Positions 1 to 9,119 are shown, numbered from the stretch's first letter. The stretch: DNA of 64,000 bases from an uncultured Prevotella sp. (GCA_900543585.1 UQRP01000001.1:62001-126000); one strand, 5' to 3'. The notes: generated by a model from the sequence alone, not told the origin. Program-made: numbers and translations.

Positions 1-495
1 TGCTGCGACGATGCAGGCTATCCATCTGTTATGTGAGAAATTGATGCCTTCCCGTTTGCCAGAGCGGCTGAGCATAAAGAATGATGTGATGGCTACAGCA
101 ACACCGGCCCATTGCCATCCATTGAGCTGCTCACCAAAGACGAGCAGAGCACCTATAAGCACCATGACAGGGCGCGTTGCATTGATGGGACCTACGATTG
201 TCAAGGGCAGATGCTTCATTCCGATATATCCGAAAAACCAACTGGAGAGGACGATGACGCTTTTAAGAAGTATATATTTGTGCATCTCCCAACCGCCACC
301 TGCGACAAAGAAGATGGTTCCGTCAAGCAAATGTGTTGAGGAGGACAACACGATGAGTGGCAGAAAAATGAGTGAGCAGAAAATGGTGTTTAACAATAAT
401 ACCGGAATCACCGCGTTGCCTTGGAGAGACTTTTTCTTGAAGACATCATAAAAACCGAGCAATGCTGCTGAGACGAATGCAAATATTAGCCACAT
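1..495 (-). CDS. EamA/DMT-family transporter, C-terminally truncated by the window edge
   Basis: The gene starts at the ATG at 495 and stays open for 165 codons to base 1, so only the N-terminal part is visible. The translation begins MWLIFAFVSAALLGFYD and shows at least four hydrophobic segments, with the sequence GPINATRPVMVLIGALLVFG followed by a Gly/Trp-rich helix near residue 130. This alternation of short helices and the GP...RPV pattern at the end of the EamA repeat is typical of drug/metabolite transporters of the inner membrane. The substrate cannot be told from the sequence. A consensus promoter lies 47 bp upstream of the start. The rest of the second EamA repeat lies outside the window. 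Confidence 0.8.
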   Translation of the reverse strand, partial: MWLIFAFVSAALLGFYDVFKKKSLQGNAVIPVLLLNTIFCSLIFLPLIVLSSSTHLLDGTIFFVAGGGWEMHKYILLKSVIVLSSWFFGYIGMKHLPLTIVGPINATRPVMVLIGALLVFGEQLNGWQWAGVAVAITSFFMLSRSGKREGINFSHNRWIACIVAA

Positions 496-541
496 AATAG
501 TATATTATCCTTCAAAACTTCTTGGAAAGTAAAACTCTATG

Positions 542-573
542 CAAAGGTAACAAAATTATAGCTCTGTAACAAA
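542..573 (-). promoter_or_regulatory. Promoter of the EamA transporter gene
   Basis: On the minus strand a TTTG (-33, 570-573) is followed after 20 bp by TACCTTTG (-7, 542-549), matching the Bacteroidetes TTTG-N19-20-TAnnTTTG consensus. A second possible -7 box, TAATTTTG, lies at 551-558. The leader to the ATG at 495 would be about 40 nt. Confidence 0.6.
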
Positions 574-621
574 TGATATTTCAGTCTTTTTCGCATTAAT
601 TCTATTCGTCGTTATGATCGG

Positions 622-709
622 TGGCATATGCCGCAGATATCGTTGGCATTTGCCACGGACTTCTTTGGCATATGCCACAGATATCGTTGGCATTTGCCGT
701 GCATCGTGA
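622..709. repeat. 22-bp palindromic tandem repeat, locus A (4 units)
   Basis: Four head-to-tail units of 22 bp start at 622, 644, 666 and 688. Each contains a palindromic core GGCATATGCC or GGCATTTGCC followed by a GATATC-like half. The last unit is degenerate at its 3' end. The same unit is found at 57716-57803. The even spacing of two helical turns puts all cores on one face of the DNA. Confidence 0.85.
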
Positions 710-873
710 TGGCCCATAGGGAGAGATTTTGCAGCAAAGCTGCGCTTCCCTCTCGTTATATAGCTTTGTGTGTATTAGTACGCTTATGATAAATAGGATG
801 GGTCGCGAAATATGGCTCAGAAGTTACGGAAGTACGGAAGTCACGGAAGTTTCAGTCAAATGGCTGCCATTAT

Positions 874-909
874 AAAAAATAAAAAGGAGCAGCCACAAGG
901 CTACTCCTT
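874..909 (-). terminator. Rho-independent terminator of maeB
   Basis: On the minus strand an 11-bp stem with one mismatch (arms 899-909 and 884-894) and a 4-nt loop is followed by TTTTTATTTTTTA. It lies 23 bp after the maeB stop. Confidence 0.85.
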
Positions 910-931
910 CAGGTATTTTGCAAACTTGAAT

Positions 932-3220
932 TTACTTGTTGTTCTTGACCTTGTCAACGTAAGCATCAATGACGGCAACGGCTGTCACGTTGATGACATC
1001 GCTGACACTGGCCTCAAAATCGGTGAAATGTATCGGCTTGTTAAGACCCATCTGGACAGGACCGATGACCTCACAATCAGGATCCAGTGCCTTGATCATC
1101 ATATAGCTGATATTGGCAGAGTTCATGTTCGGGAATACGAGTGTGTTGACATTCTTGTCCTTCAGTCTGGTAAATGGATACTTATCGTCGCGAAGCTCAC
1201 GGTTCAATGCGAAGTTTACCTGCATCTCACCATCGACAAGCATGTCAGGATATTCCTTCTGCAAGCGAGCCACAGCCTCATGAGCAGCTACTGGTGAGCC
1301 AATTGTATCTGTACCAAAGTTGGAATAGCTTACCAATGCCATCACGGGCTCCTGGTTGAAGAATCTGACGGTATGGGCAGCCAGCTTGGCAACGTCGTAC
1401 AGCACATTCTTGTCGGGATGGCGGTTGATAAGGGTGTCGGCAAGGTAGTAGACGCCCTTCTTGGTGTTAAGGATGTGCATGGTAGCGAAGGTGTTATACT
1501 CCGGTTTCACACCGATGACCTCTTTGGCTACCTTGATGGTGTTGCTATATTTGGTGTAAAGTCCTGTAATAAAGGCATCTGCATCTCCCTGCTCCACCAT
1601 GGACATACCAAAGTAGTTGCGCTCGTACATCTTGTCGTAGGCTTCTTCGAAGGTGACGCCCTCGCGAGCTCGTTTTTCAGCGAGGTGCTTAGCGTAGGTA
1701 GCGCGATGTCCTTGCTCCTTGTCAGCGCGCATATCAACAATCTGCACGCCCGTCAGGTCGAGTTTGAGGCGTTTAGCCAGGCGATTCAGGCGGTCGGGGT
1801 TGCCAAGGAGGATAGGCTTACAGATTCCTTCTGCCAGTGCCTGCACGGCAGCCTTCATCATTGTTGGGTGACCACCCTCAGCGAAGACGACGCGCTGCGG
1901 ATGCAAGGCGGCGGTGGCATGGAGGGTACGCGTATACTGTGTCTCCTGGCCGAGCAGCTGACGGAGATGGTCTTTATAGGCATCCCAGTCGCTGATGGTA
2001 CGGCGGGCGACGCCACTGTCGATAGCGGCCTTGGCAACGGCAGCCGACACCTCTGTGATAAGGCGTGGGTCTACGGGCTTCGGAATGAAGTACTTGGGAC
2101 CGAAGGTCAGGTCGTTGACATGATAGACCTCATTGACAATGTCGGGTACGGGTTGCTTGGCAAGGTCAGCAATAGCCTTGACAGCAGCAAGCTTCATCTC
2201 CTCATTGATAGCTTTGGCATGAACGTCGAGAGCACCACGGAAGATATACGGGAATCCGATGACATTGTTTATCTGATTGGGATAGTCAGATCGGCCGGTA
2301 GACATCAGCACATCGGGACGTGCTGCCGTGGCATCCTCGTAAGAAATCTCCGGAACGGGATTTGCCAAAGCAAAGACGATAGGATTATCAGCCATTGAGC
2401 GAATCATATCCTGAGAAAGAATATTGCCTTTGGAGAGTCCTACAAAAACATCAGCACCCTTGATGGCTTCCTCAAGCGTGTGGATGTCGGTACGTGATGT
2501 GGCAAACTCGGCCTTCTGCTCATTGACATGGTCGCGGCCTTTGTAGATAACGCCACGAGAGTCCAACATCAGGATATTTTCATGTTTGGCACCCAGAGAG
2601 CAATAGAGCTTTGTGCAGCTGATGGCAGCAGCACCGGCACCGTTGATAACGAACTTGGCATCCTCAATTTTCTTTCCTGCTACTTCCAAGGCATTGAGCA
2701 GGCCGGCGGCGGAGATGATGGCAGTACCATGCTGGTCATCATGCATCACAGGGATGTCGAGCGTCTTTTTCAGTCGATTCTCGATATAGAAGCACTCTGG
2801 CGCCTTAATATCCTCAAGGTTGATACCACCGAAAGTCGGCGCAATCTTCTCTACGGCCTCACAGAACTTCTCTGGATCTTTCTCGTTGACTTCGATATCG
2901 AAGACGTCGATGCCACCATAGATCTTGAACAGCAGACCTTTACCTTCCATGACAGGCTTTCCGCTCATGGCTCCGATGTCACCAAGACCAAGGACAGCAG
3001 TGCCATTGGAGATAACGGCTACCAAGTTACCTTTGTCGGTGTATTTGTAGACATCGTCTGGATTCTTCTGGATTTCAAGACAAGGATAAGCCACACCAGG
3101 TGAATAAGCAAGGCTTAAATCGGTCTGGGTGCGGTATGGCTTTGTGGGCTTAACCTCAATTTTTCCTGGGCGGCCTTCATGATGATAAGCAAGAGCTGCC
3201 TCTTTAGTGATCTTTACCAT
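932..3220 (-). CDS. maeB: NADP-dependent malic enzyme (malic enzyme-phosphotransacetylase fusion, MaeB type)
   Basis: This cytosolic enzyme decarboxylates malate to pyruvate with reduction of NAD(P). The 762-residue length is the usual size of the MaeB fusion. Residues 1-160 form the malic N-domain, with the catalytic Tyr in SLAYSPG (about 39) and Lys in MEGKG (94). The metal ligands are in EDIKAPE and DDQHGTAI (about 136-162). The dinucleotide site INGAGAAAI is at 192-200. Residues from about 430 form a phosphotransacetylase-like domain, which in this family is generally regulatory (acetyl-CoA responsive) rather than catalytic. It is monocistronic, reads from the palindromic promoter shared with the divergent TetR gene, and ends at a strong terminator. 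Regulation by that TetR protein is inference from position. Confidence 0.95.
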   Translation of the reverse strand: MVKITKEAALAYHHEGRPGKIEVKPTKPYRTQTDLSLAYSPGVAYPCLEIQKNPDDVYKYTDKGNLVAVISNGTAVLGLGDIGAMSGKPVMEGKGLLFKIYGGIDVFDIEVNEKDPEKFCEAVEKIAPTFGGINLEDIKAPECFYIENRLKKTLDIPVMHDDQHGTAIISAAGLLNALEVAGKKIEDAKFVINGAGAAAISCTKLYCSLGAKHENILMLDSRGVIYKGRDHVNEQKAEFATSRTDIHTLEEAIKGADVFVGLSKGNILSQDMIRSMADNPIVFALANPVPEISYEDATAARPDVLMSTGRSDYPNQINNVIGFPYIFRGALDVHAKAINEEMKLAAVKAIADLAKQPVPDIVNEVYHVNDLTFGPKYFIPKPVDPRLITEVSAAVAKAAIDSGVARRTISDWDAYKDHLRQLLGQETQYTRTLHATAALHPQRVVFAEGGHPTMMKAAVQALAEGICKPILLGNPDRLNRLAKRLKLDLTGVQIVDMRADKEQGHRATYAKHLAEKRAREGVTFEEAYDKMYERNYFGMSMVEQGDADAFITGLYTKYSNTIKVAKEVIGVKPEYNTFATMHILNTKKGVYYLADTLINRHPDKNVLYDVAKLAAHTVRFFNQEPVMALVSYSNFGTDTIGSPVAAHEAVARLQKEYPDMLVDGEMQVNFALNRELRDDKYPFTRLKDKNVNTLVFPNMNSANISYMMIKALDPDCEVIGPVQMGLNKPIHFTDFEASVSDVINVTAVAVIDAYVDKVKNNK

Positions 3221-3258
3221 ACTAACAAGATTAAATTATTATTAGTTCTCTACTTTCA

Positions 3259-3323
3259 CATGCAAAATTAATAAAAACTATTAAAAGGAGAATAGTTTTT
3301 CCTCTTTTTTGTAATTTTGCATG
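3259..3323. promoter_or_regulatory. Divergent maeB/tetR promoter region with nested inverted repeats
   Basis: The 12-bp sequence CATGCAAAATTA (3259-3270) is repeated in inverted form as TAATTTTGCATG (3312-3323). Each arm contains a TAnnTTTG -7 box: minus strand 3263-3270 for maeB and plus strand 3312-3319 for the TetR gene. Between them lies a second perfect 10-bp inverted repeat, AAAAACTATT (3273-3282) and AATAGTTTTT (3291-3300). The layout suits an operator controlling both genes. Confidence 0.7.
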
Positions 3324-3343
3324 CAAAAAAGACAAAAGGGCAT

Positions 3344-3964
3344 ATGTACGGAGCTGATATTTCTATAGAACACCGTCGGGAGTTGACAGAGAAAGTCCTG
3401 AAGACTGCAATGGCAGAGTTTCAGGACAAGGGCATCAAGGCTGTGAAAATGGACGACATTGCCGGGGCGCTGTCAATGTCGAAGCGCACGTTGTATGAAC
3501 TCTTTGGTACGAAGGAGCAGCTTCTTTTGGAATGCGTCAGGCAATGGCAGAAGGACAAGGAAGCTCACATGGATCGCTTTATCAAAGAGAGGAAACCTAA
3601 CGTGATAGCCATTATCGTAGAGTTCTACCGCTATCAGATGAAATGTCTCAGCTATGTTTCATCAAGCTACTTCTATGACCTTCATAAGTATCCTGCTGTT
3701 ATCAAGTGGCTTGAGGCAGACCATAGTAATAAGCAGAAAGGTGCCATGCGCTTCTTCAAGAAAGGTGTGGAAGAAGGCTACTTTCGTAGTGATGTCAATT
3801 TTGGGCTCATTCAGGCCGTCAACTCAGAGTCTATGACATATATTGTCCAAAGCAAATTGATGGAGCACTATACGCCCCAACAAATCTTCAAGGACGTCAC
3901 CATGTTGTATATCAGGGGCTTTTGTACTATGAAGGGTATACAAACGTTAGAGGAGATGCTTTAA
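3344..3964 (+). CDS. TetR/AcrR-family transcriptional regulator
   Basis: The protein is a one-component DNA-binding repressor of typical TetR length (206 residues). The N-terminal helix-turn-helix reads KMDDIAGALSMSKRTLYELF within the first 60 residues, ending in the usual LYxLF-KE pattern. The C-terminal half is helical and would bind an unknown ligand. I chose the ATG at 3344. An upstream in-frame TTG at 3317 lies inside the -7 box TAATTTTG (3312-3319) and cannot be translated from this promoter. It is divergent from maeB and probably autoregulated. A 10-bp stem hairpin overlaps its stop codon. Confidence 0.85.
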   Translation: MYGADISIEHRRELTEKVLKTAMAEFQDKGIKAVKMDDIAGALSMSKRTLYELFGTKEQLLLECVRQWQKDKEAHMDRFIKERKPNVIAIIVEFYRYQMKCLSYVSSSYFYDLHKYPAVIKWLEADHSNKQKGAMRFFKKGVEEGYFRSDVNFGLIQAVNSESMTYIVQSKLMEHYTPQQIFKDVTMLYIRGFCTMKGIQTLEEML

Positions 3965-3975
3965 GGCATCTCCTC
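3950..3975. terminator. Hairpin between convergent tetR and rRNA methyltransferase genes
   Basis: A perfect 10-bp stem (GAGGAGATGC 3950-3959, GCATCTCCTC 3966-3975) with loop TTTAAG spans the TetR stop codon. The methyltransferase gene converges on it from 3999. Neither strand has a U-run after it, so this is a bidirectional hairpin rather than a classical intrinsic terminator. Confidence 0.5.
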
Positions 3976-3998
3976 CTATAATGATGTTCTTCCCTACC

Positions 3999-5180
3999 CT
4001 ACTCTACATAAAGTACGAGCCCTTTGAGATACTCGCCTTCCGGGTGGTAGATATTGATGGGGTGGTCAGCGGGTTGATGCAGCTGATGCAGAATGCGCAC
4101 TTGCCTGTTGGCCTGTGCAGCAGCAGTGAATACAGCCGTACGGAACTGCTCTTTGGATACGGCCTGTGAACAGCTGAAAGTAAACAGGATGCCGCCATGC
4201 TTAATGCGCTTCAGACCTAAGACATTGAGTCTGATGTAGCCTTTGAGGGCATTGTGCAAGGCCGACCGGTGCTTGGCAAAGGCAGGCGGGTCGAGAATGA
4301 TGAGGTCGTACTTGTCATTGTGGCTGTCGAGATATTTGAATGCATCGTCGCAGATGGCCTCATGTCTGTTATCTCCCGGAAAGTTCATGGCGATGTTGGC
4401 TTTGGTGAGCTCTATGGCCTTGGCGCTACTGTCCACAGAGTGAACGAGTTTGGCCCCACCACGCATGGCATAGACAGAGAAACCGCCGGTATAGCAAAAC
4501 ATATTGAGGACGCTTCTGTCTTTGGCATAACTCTCCAAGAGACTTCTGTTCTCTCGCTGGTCGACAAAGAATCCGGTCTTCTGGCCTTTAAGCCAGTCAA
4601 TATGGAACTTCAGCCCATTTTCTTCAGCCGTATTGTCGTCAGTGTTGCCATAGAGGAAACCATCTTCCTGTCCGAGGTCAGCTTTGTACGGCAATGTTGT
4701 CTCACTCTTATAGAATACATTTTCTATCCTGTCACCCATCACTTTGAGCAGAGCCTGGCAGACGGCCTGACGGCTGTAGTGCATTCCTACGCTATGTGCT
4801 TGAACCACGGCAGTGGGACCATAGCAGTCGATGACGAGTCCTGGCAGATAGTCACCCTCGCCATGGACAAGGCGGTAGGTGTTGTTGGCCGGATTGTCGG
4901 CAATGCCTATGCTCTTACGCATGTTGAACGCAGAGGCGATGCGTGTCTCCCAAAAAGCGTCATCAATGGCTATGTCATCAAACGACAGTACACGAACGGC
5001 GATGGTGCCTTTCTGATAATGGCCTACAGCCATGAAGTCTCCTTTCTGCGAGAACACCTTAACGATGTCACCCTCCGCGATACCTTCATCCATCTTGTTG
5101 ATGGCCCCGGAGAAGATCCAAGGATGGAAACGCTTTAGCGACTCATCTTTGCCACGTTTAAGATATATATTCTTATACAT
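3999..5180 (-). CDS. rlmI: Class I SAM-dependent rRNA methyltransferase (RlmI-like)
   Basis: The gene encodes a 393-residue protein of the RlmI/RlmK-type family that methylates a cytosine at C5 in 23S rRNA. An N-terminal PUA domain occupies about residues 1-75 (LKRFHPWIFSGAI then EGDIVKVF). It is followed by an RlmI-specific linker and a Rossmann methyltransferase domain. The SAM-binding loop is LNMFCYTGGFSVYA, the substrate motif is ILDPPAFAK and the probable catalytic cysteine is in FTFSCSQAV near residue 345. It lies 12 bp downstream of an exonuclease gene on the same strand, so the two are probably cotranscribed. The family is sure. The exact target base (C1962 in E. coli) is inferred from the family. 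Confidence 0.85.
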   Translation of the reverse strand: MYKNIYLKRGKDESLKRFHPWIFSGAINKMDEGIAEGDIVKVFSQKGDFMAVGHYQKGTIAVRVLSFDDIAIDDAFWETRIASAFNMRKSIGIADNPANNTYRLVHGEGDYLPGLVIDCYGPTAVVQAHSVGMHYSRQAVCQALLKVMGDRIENVFYKSETTLPYKADLGQEDGFLYGNTDDNTAEENGLKFHIDWLKGQKTGFFVDQRENRSLLESYAKDRSVLNMFCYTGGFSVYAMRGGAKLVHSVDSSAKAIELTKANIAMNFPGDNRHEAICDDAFKYLDSHNDKYDLIILDPPAFAKHRSALHNALKGYIRLNVLGLKRIKHGGILFTFSCSQAVSKEQFRTAVFTAAAQANRQVRILHQLHQPADHPINIYHPEGEYLKGLVLYVE

Positions 5181-5192
5181 AAATAACAGCTA

Positions 5193-5849
5193 TCAATGTT
5201 TTTCTACGCTCTCTGTAGGATTGTTCTCAACAGGAGTGGTGTCAATAAGTTCGTAATCGCCATTCTCTTTCAGTCTCATGATTTCATCATAGAGCTGTAT
5301 GCATGCCCATGCATCAATGGCGGCATATTGTTTCTGCTTGTCGGAGAGTACGGGAGCCTCCCAGTTGCTCAGACGCTGGCGTTTGGAGATTTTCTTATGG
5401 AAGATATTGGCGTAAATCTTCTGAAGACTTAAATCCATGATGCCAATCTTTCCTACTATATCTTGGAGGTCTATGAACCATCCGGGTGTGAACTTTTCCC
5501 TTGCTTCCAAACCATGGATATCGTCATGCCAGGAAAGCCCTATCTTTTTTACCGTAGCGTCTTCCAGTAGTCTTTTTATTGCGGGTGTTATCCCTGTCAT
5601 GTTCAGACGGAACAGAAAGCAAGTATCACGGTTTGCAACTTGTAGCAGTGCAACCTTGTGCTGTTCGTTTTTGTGAAACGATGGCTTTGTCTCAGTGTCG
5701 ACACCCATAATATCTCCGGAGAGCAGGAAGTTAACGGCTTTCTCTGCTTCACCGGGAGTCATGATGGTGATGATACGGCCAGGGAAGACCACCACGGGAA
5801 GGTCGGTGATGGCTTTCTTATCAAAGCGGCTGTAAATGGTCTTATTCAT
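5193..5849 (-). CDS. 3'-5' exonuclease domain protein (RNase D/DEDDy family)
   Basis: The 218-residue protein has a single DEDDy exonuclease fold without the HRDC domains of RNase D. Motif I is VDTET (D51, E53), motif II is in LSWHDDIHGL and motif III is YAAIDAW with the Tyr and Asp spaced as in the DEDDy class. Such proteins trim the 3' ends of RNA or single-stranded DNA. The substrate here is unknown. It is the first gene of a two-gene unit with the rRNA methyltransferase, which hints at an RNA-related role. A TACTTTTG -7 box lies 20 bp upstream. Confidence 0.85.
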   Translation of the reverse strand: MNKTIYSRFDKKAITDLPVVVFPGRIITIMTPGEAEKAVNFLLSGDIMGVDTETKPSFHKNEQHKVALLQVANRDTCFLFRLNMTGITPAIKRLLEDATVKKIGLSWHDDIHGLEAREKFTPGWFIDLQDIVGKIGIMDLSLQKIYANIFHKKISKRQRLSNWEAPVLSDKQKQYAAIDAWACIQLYDEIMRLKENGDYELIDTTPVENNPTESVEKH

Positions 5850-5869
5850 TGTTATTCCTTTTCAGTGTG

Positions 5870-5877
5870 CAAAAGTA
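5870..5877 (-). promoter_or_regulatory. -7 box of the exonuclease-rlmI unit
   Basis: TACTTTTG on the minus strand matches TAnnTTTG. It lies 20 bp before the exonuclease ATG, giving a short leader of about 15 nt. Confidence 0.55.
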
Positions 5878-5970
5878 TAAAAAAGAAATGAGACACAACT
5901 TATATCTCATTCTTGTTTTTTGAATAATATCAAAAAAGTTAGCGATAGATAAAAAAGAAGACGTTTAACC

Positions 5971-6001
5971 TTTGTTTTTACGATGAAATGGATTACTTTT
6001 G
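5971..6001 (+). promoter_or_regulatory. ftsK promoter
   Basis: TTTG (5971-5974), a 19-bp spacer and TACTTTTG (5994-6001) form a complete consensus promoter. It sits downstream of an in-frame ATG at 5988, which therefore cannot be the ftsK start. Confidence 0.75.
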
Positions 6002-6020
6002 CAGCGCAAAAAATATTTTT

Positions 6021-8453
6021 ATGGCAAAAAAGAAATCCACCCGCAAATCTAAGTCTTTTAGTGAGGCGGTTGGCATACAAAATAGATTTCACAGTGACAC
6101 CACCGATTTTTTCCTTGGCGTCATTCTTTTGGCAGTGTCGGTGTATGCCGTCATTGCTATGGTGAGTTATCTCACTACGGGCAGTGCTGACCAGAGCATC
6201 TTGGAAAATCTTAAGCCCATGGAGGTGTTCAACACCAATCATGAGTTTACCAATCGTTGTGCCTCTTTTGGTGCCATACTGTCCTATTTCCTCATCACGG
6301 TTAATTTTGGCTTTCCAGCCTTTCTCATACCGGTCTTTTTCATATTGGTGGCTCTGCGTCTGATGCAGGTCTATAAAGTCAATCTTTGGAAGTGGTTCTT
6401 CTGCTTGGCTTTTGTTATGGTATGGACGTCAGTGGCTTTTGCCAAGTTTATCTCTCCCTATATGGGTGAGGCCGTGTTCAATCCCGGTGGCCAGCATGGG
6501 CTTTTCATAGTCCAGCGCATCGAGGATATGGTGGGCGCTCCAGGCCTCTTGGCAATTCTTATCGTCACAGCTATAGCATTCCTCACCTATCTGAGCAGAG
6601 AGACGATAGAAGTGGTGCGGAAGATTCTGAACCCGACTAAATACATCCACAGTAAGATAAAACTTACTGTTAATGGTCAAGTTGAGGAGCCGATAGAGGA
6701 GGATATTGAGGCCGGAGCCAATGATTCTGAGCCTTCTGCTGATGATGACAATGCTGCCGTCGTCGACCTTACTGATATGTCACAAGGTCAAAGCCCAGCG
6801 CCAAAAACTGAGAAAAGGACAGAACCGGACGCTAATGAGAAACCCTCTCCTACCAGTGAGCTAACTGTGGCAGAGCAGAAGAAAGAGGAAGAAGCCACAA
6901 GTGCGGTTGTGGGCAGCAGCAATCTCGACACTCCCATCAATCCTTGGGAGCCATTTACCAACTATCGCTTCCCGTCTTGTGACCTGCTGAAGAAATATGA
7001 CAACAAGCTGGCCATAGACATGAATGAGGTTAAGGCCAACAATGCGCGTATTGTCGAGGTCCTGAAAAGCTTTGGTGTGGGTATCAGCAAAATCAATGCT
7101 ACCGTTGGTCCTACCGTGACGCTGTATGAGATAACTCCCGCTGAGGGTGTGCGTATCAGTCGCATCCGCGGTCTTGAAGCTGACATCGCATTGAGTTTGT
7201 CGGCACTCGGTATTCGTATCATTGCACCTATACCGGGAAAGGGTACCATTGGTATTGAGGTACCTAACAAGAAGCCGAAGATTGTGTCTATGGAGAGCGT
7301 GCTCAACACCAAGAAGTTCCAAGAGACAAAGATGGCGCTGCCGATGGCCTTGGGAAAGACCATCACCAACGAGGTGTTCATGGTAGACCTTGCTAAGCTC
7401 CCTCACCTGCTCGTTGCCGGTGCTACAGGACAAGGTAAATCTGTGGGCTTGAACGCTATTATCACATCTTTATTATATAAGAAGCATCCTAACGAGCTGA
7501 AGTTTGTGCTTGTCGACCCTAAGAAAGTGGAGTTTAGCATCTATAACAAGATAGCTCCACACTATATGGCTTCACTGCCAGAGAATGAGGATGAGCCTAT
7601 CATTACCGACGTTCAGAAAGTAGTGAGAACGCTTAACTCTCTCTGTAAACTCATGGATCACCGTTACGATCTTCTGAAGAAGGCTCAGGTGAAGAAGATA
7701 GACGAATACAACGATAAGTTTATCCATCACAAGCTTCGGCTCACTGATGGGCATGAGTTTATGCCGTATATCGTTGTCGTCATCGATGAGTTTGGTGACC
7801 TGATTATGACAGCTGGCAAAGAGATAGAGCTCCCTATTGCTCGTATCGCCCAGCTGGCCCGTGCCGTGGGCATTCATATGATTATTGCCACGCAGCGTCC
7901 TACGACAAAGATTATCACTGGTAACATCAAGGCCAACTTCCCGGGTCGAATGGCTTTCCGTGTGGCCTCACAGATAGACTCCCGTACTATCTTGGACCGT
8001 ACGGGTGCTGATCAACTGGTGGGACGAGGTGACATGCTCTTCCTCGGGGGTGGTGAACCGGTACGTGTACAGTGTGCCTTCATTGACACTCCAGAGATAG
8101 AGGCTGTCAACGATTATATTGCAGCCCAGCCCGGACCTGTAGATCCGTTGGAACTTCCCGAACCCGATGATCCTAATAGCAATGACAACGGAGGCTTTGG
8201 AGAATCTGAAGTGCAGAGTCTGGATCCTTACTTTGATGAGGCTGCTCATGCCATCGTCATCTCTCAGCAGGGGTCTACAAGTATGATACAGCGTAGGTTC
8301 TCGATAGGCTACAATCGCGCCGGTCGACTGATGGACCAGTTGGAAAAGGCGGGGGTCGTTGGACCGGCGCAGGGCTCTAAACCGCGTGAGGTGTTGCTGC
8401 AAGATGAGGTCAGTCTCAATGCGCTCTTGGCAAGAGTGCATGGGGCTGCTTAA
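6021..8453 (+). CDS. ftsK: DNA translocase FtsK
   Basis: FtsK is a membrane-anchored ATPase that pumps DNA at the division septum, helps resolve chromosome dimers and aids divisome assembly. The 810-residue protein has four hydrophobic segments in the first 200 residues. A charged, low-complexity linker follows (about 210-300, rich in Glu, Asp, Pro and Ser). The motor domain has Walker A GATGQGKSVG near 465 and Walker B VVVIDEFGDL near 583. The C-terminal gamma winged helix (about 737-806) contains QRRFSIGYNRAGRLMDQLE, the KOPS-reading element. The start is ATG 6021 (MAKKKSTRK), 20 bp after the -7 box. An ATG at 5988 lies upstream of that box. The gene is followed 48 bp later by a LolA-like gene. 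Confidence 0.95.
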   Translation: MAKKKSTRKSKSFSEAVGIQNRFHSDTTDFFLGVILLAVSVYAVIAMVSYLTTGSADQSILENLKPMEVFNTNHEFTNRCASFGAILSYFLITVNFGFPAFLIPVFFILVALRLMQVYKVNLWKWFFCLAFVMVWTSVAFAKFISPYMGEAVFNPGGQHGLFIVQRIEDMVGAPGLLAILIVTAIAFLTYLSRETIEVVRKILNPTKYIHSKIKLTVNGQVEEPIEEDIEAGANDSEPSADDDNAAVVDLTDMSQGQSPAPKTEKRTEPDANEKPSPTSELTVAEQKKEEEATSAVVGSSNLDTPINPWEPFTNYRFPSCDLLKKYDNKLAIDMNEVKANNARIVEVLKSFGVGISKINATVGPTVTLYEITPAEGVRISRIRGLEADIALSLSALGIRIIAPIPGKGTIGIEVPNKKPKIVSMESVLNTKKFQETKMALPMALGKTITNEVFMVDLAKLPHLLVAGATGQGKSVGLNAIITSLLYKKHPNELKFVLVDPKKVEFSIYNKIAPHYMASLPENEDEPIITDVQKVVRTLNSLCKLMDHRYDLLKKAQVKKIDEYNDKFIHHKLRLTDGHEFMPYIVVVIDEFGDLIMTAGKEIELPIARIAQLARAVGIHMIIATQRPTTKIITGNIKANFPGRMAFRVASQIDSRTILDRTGADQLVGRGDMLFLGGGEPVRVQCAFIDTPEIEAVNDYIAAQPGPVDPLELPEPDDPNSNDNGGFGESEVQSLDPYFDEAAHAIVISQQGSTSMIQRRFSIGYNRAGRLMDQLEKAGVVGPAQGSKPREVLLQDEVSLNALLARVHGAA

Positions 8454-8501
8454 ACCACAGTCAGGATACAAAGAGAATTGTAAATCAAAAATATAAGCCA
8501 A

Positions 8502-9119
8502 ATGATTAGTTTTAAAAAGAATATCCTTTTAGGACTTTTATTACTCGTCAGTGTCTGTGTATCGGCCCAAAGCTCGGCACAGGCCATGAAGGTTCTCAAC
8601 AAGACAGCTTCTGTAGTAGGGCGCAAAGGCGGTGCGCAGGCTAACTTCAATATCTCAGGTAAGAAGATAGGTGCACAGTCTGGGACGATAGCCATAAAAG
8701 GTAATAAGTTTCAGGCTCGTACCAGAAAGGCTATCGTATGGTATAATGGTAAGACCCAATGGAGCTACCTGAAGATGACCAATGAGGTGAATGTCTCCAA
8801 CCCTAACGAGGCTAAGCGCATGAGTATGAATCCGTATACTTTTATTTCTATGTATAAGAACGGATATAATCTCTCCATGACAAAGAGCGGAAGCAGTTAT
8901 GTGGTGCATATGGTGGCACAGAACAAGAAGCGGAGCGTGCAGGAAGCTTACATCACCATCAACAAGTGCACCTATACCCCTTCACTTGTCAAGATGCGTC
9001 AAGGCAATGACTGGACCTACATCTCTGTTAATAACTTTAGGGCTGTGAATCAGCCTGACAGTAAGTTTACCTTCAATGCCAAGGATTTCCCGAAAGCTGA
9101 CATCATAGACTTGAGATAG
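8502..9119 (+). CDS. LolA-like outer-membrane lipoprotein carrier protein
   Basis: The 205-residue protein has a signal peptide (FKKNILLGLLLLVSVCVSAQ, cleavage near residue 22). It is followed by a beta-rich half-barrel typical of LolA/LolA-like chaperones, with short strands such as GTIAIKGNKFQA, AIVWYNGKTQWSY and EAYITINK. In this family the hydrophobic cavity carries the acyl chains of lipoproteins across the periplasm. The placement directly after ftsK is common in Bacteroidetes. It has no promoter of its own that I can see and ends at a strong bidirectional terminator. The LolA assignment rests on overall pattern, as the family is weakly conserved. Confidence 0.8.
   Translation: MISFKKNILLGLLLLVSVCVSAQSSAQAMKVLNKTASVVGRKGGAQANFNISGKKIGAQSGTIAIKGNKFQARTRKAIVWYNGKTQWSYLKMTNEVNVSNPNEAKRMSMNPYTFISMYKNGYNLSMTKSGSSYVVHMVAQNKKRSVQEAYITINKCTYTPSLVKMRQGNDWTYISVNNFRAVNQPDSKFTFNAKDFPKADIIDLR

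Larger units (their letters stand above)
496..931. other. Intergenic stretch with promoter, two repeat tracts and a terminator
   Basis: This 436-bp stretch between the EamA gene and the 3' end of maeB has no convincing gene. It holds the EamA promoter (542-573), a 22-bp palindromic tandem repeat (622-709), three direct copies of ACGGAAGT (826-833, 834-841, 843-850) and the maeB terminator (874-909). The short plus-strand frame from 812 that runs into maeB is antisense coincidence. Confidence 0.7.

Noticed and set aside
622..709. CRISPR array
   Set aside because: Units are contiguous with no unique spacers and the same layout occurs at 57716-57803; no cas genes nearby.
1373..2398. 341-codon plus-strand frame
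   Set aside because: Antisense to maeB, no homology pattern; a shadow frame.
3317..3343. TTG start extending the TetR protein
   Set aside because: It falls inside the TAATTTTG promoter box.
5988..6020. Upstream ATG extending FtsK by 11 residues
   Set aside because: The -7 box TACTTTTG (5994-6001) lies inside the extension, so it cannot be on the mRNA.
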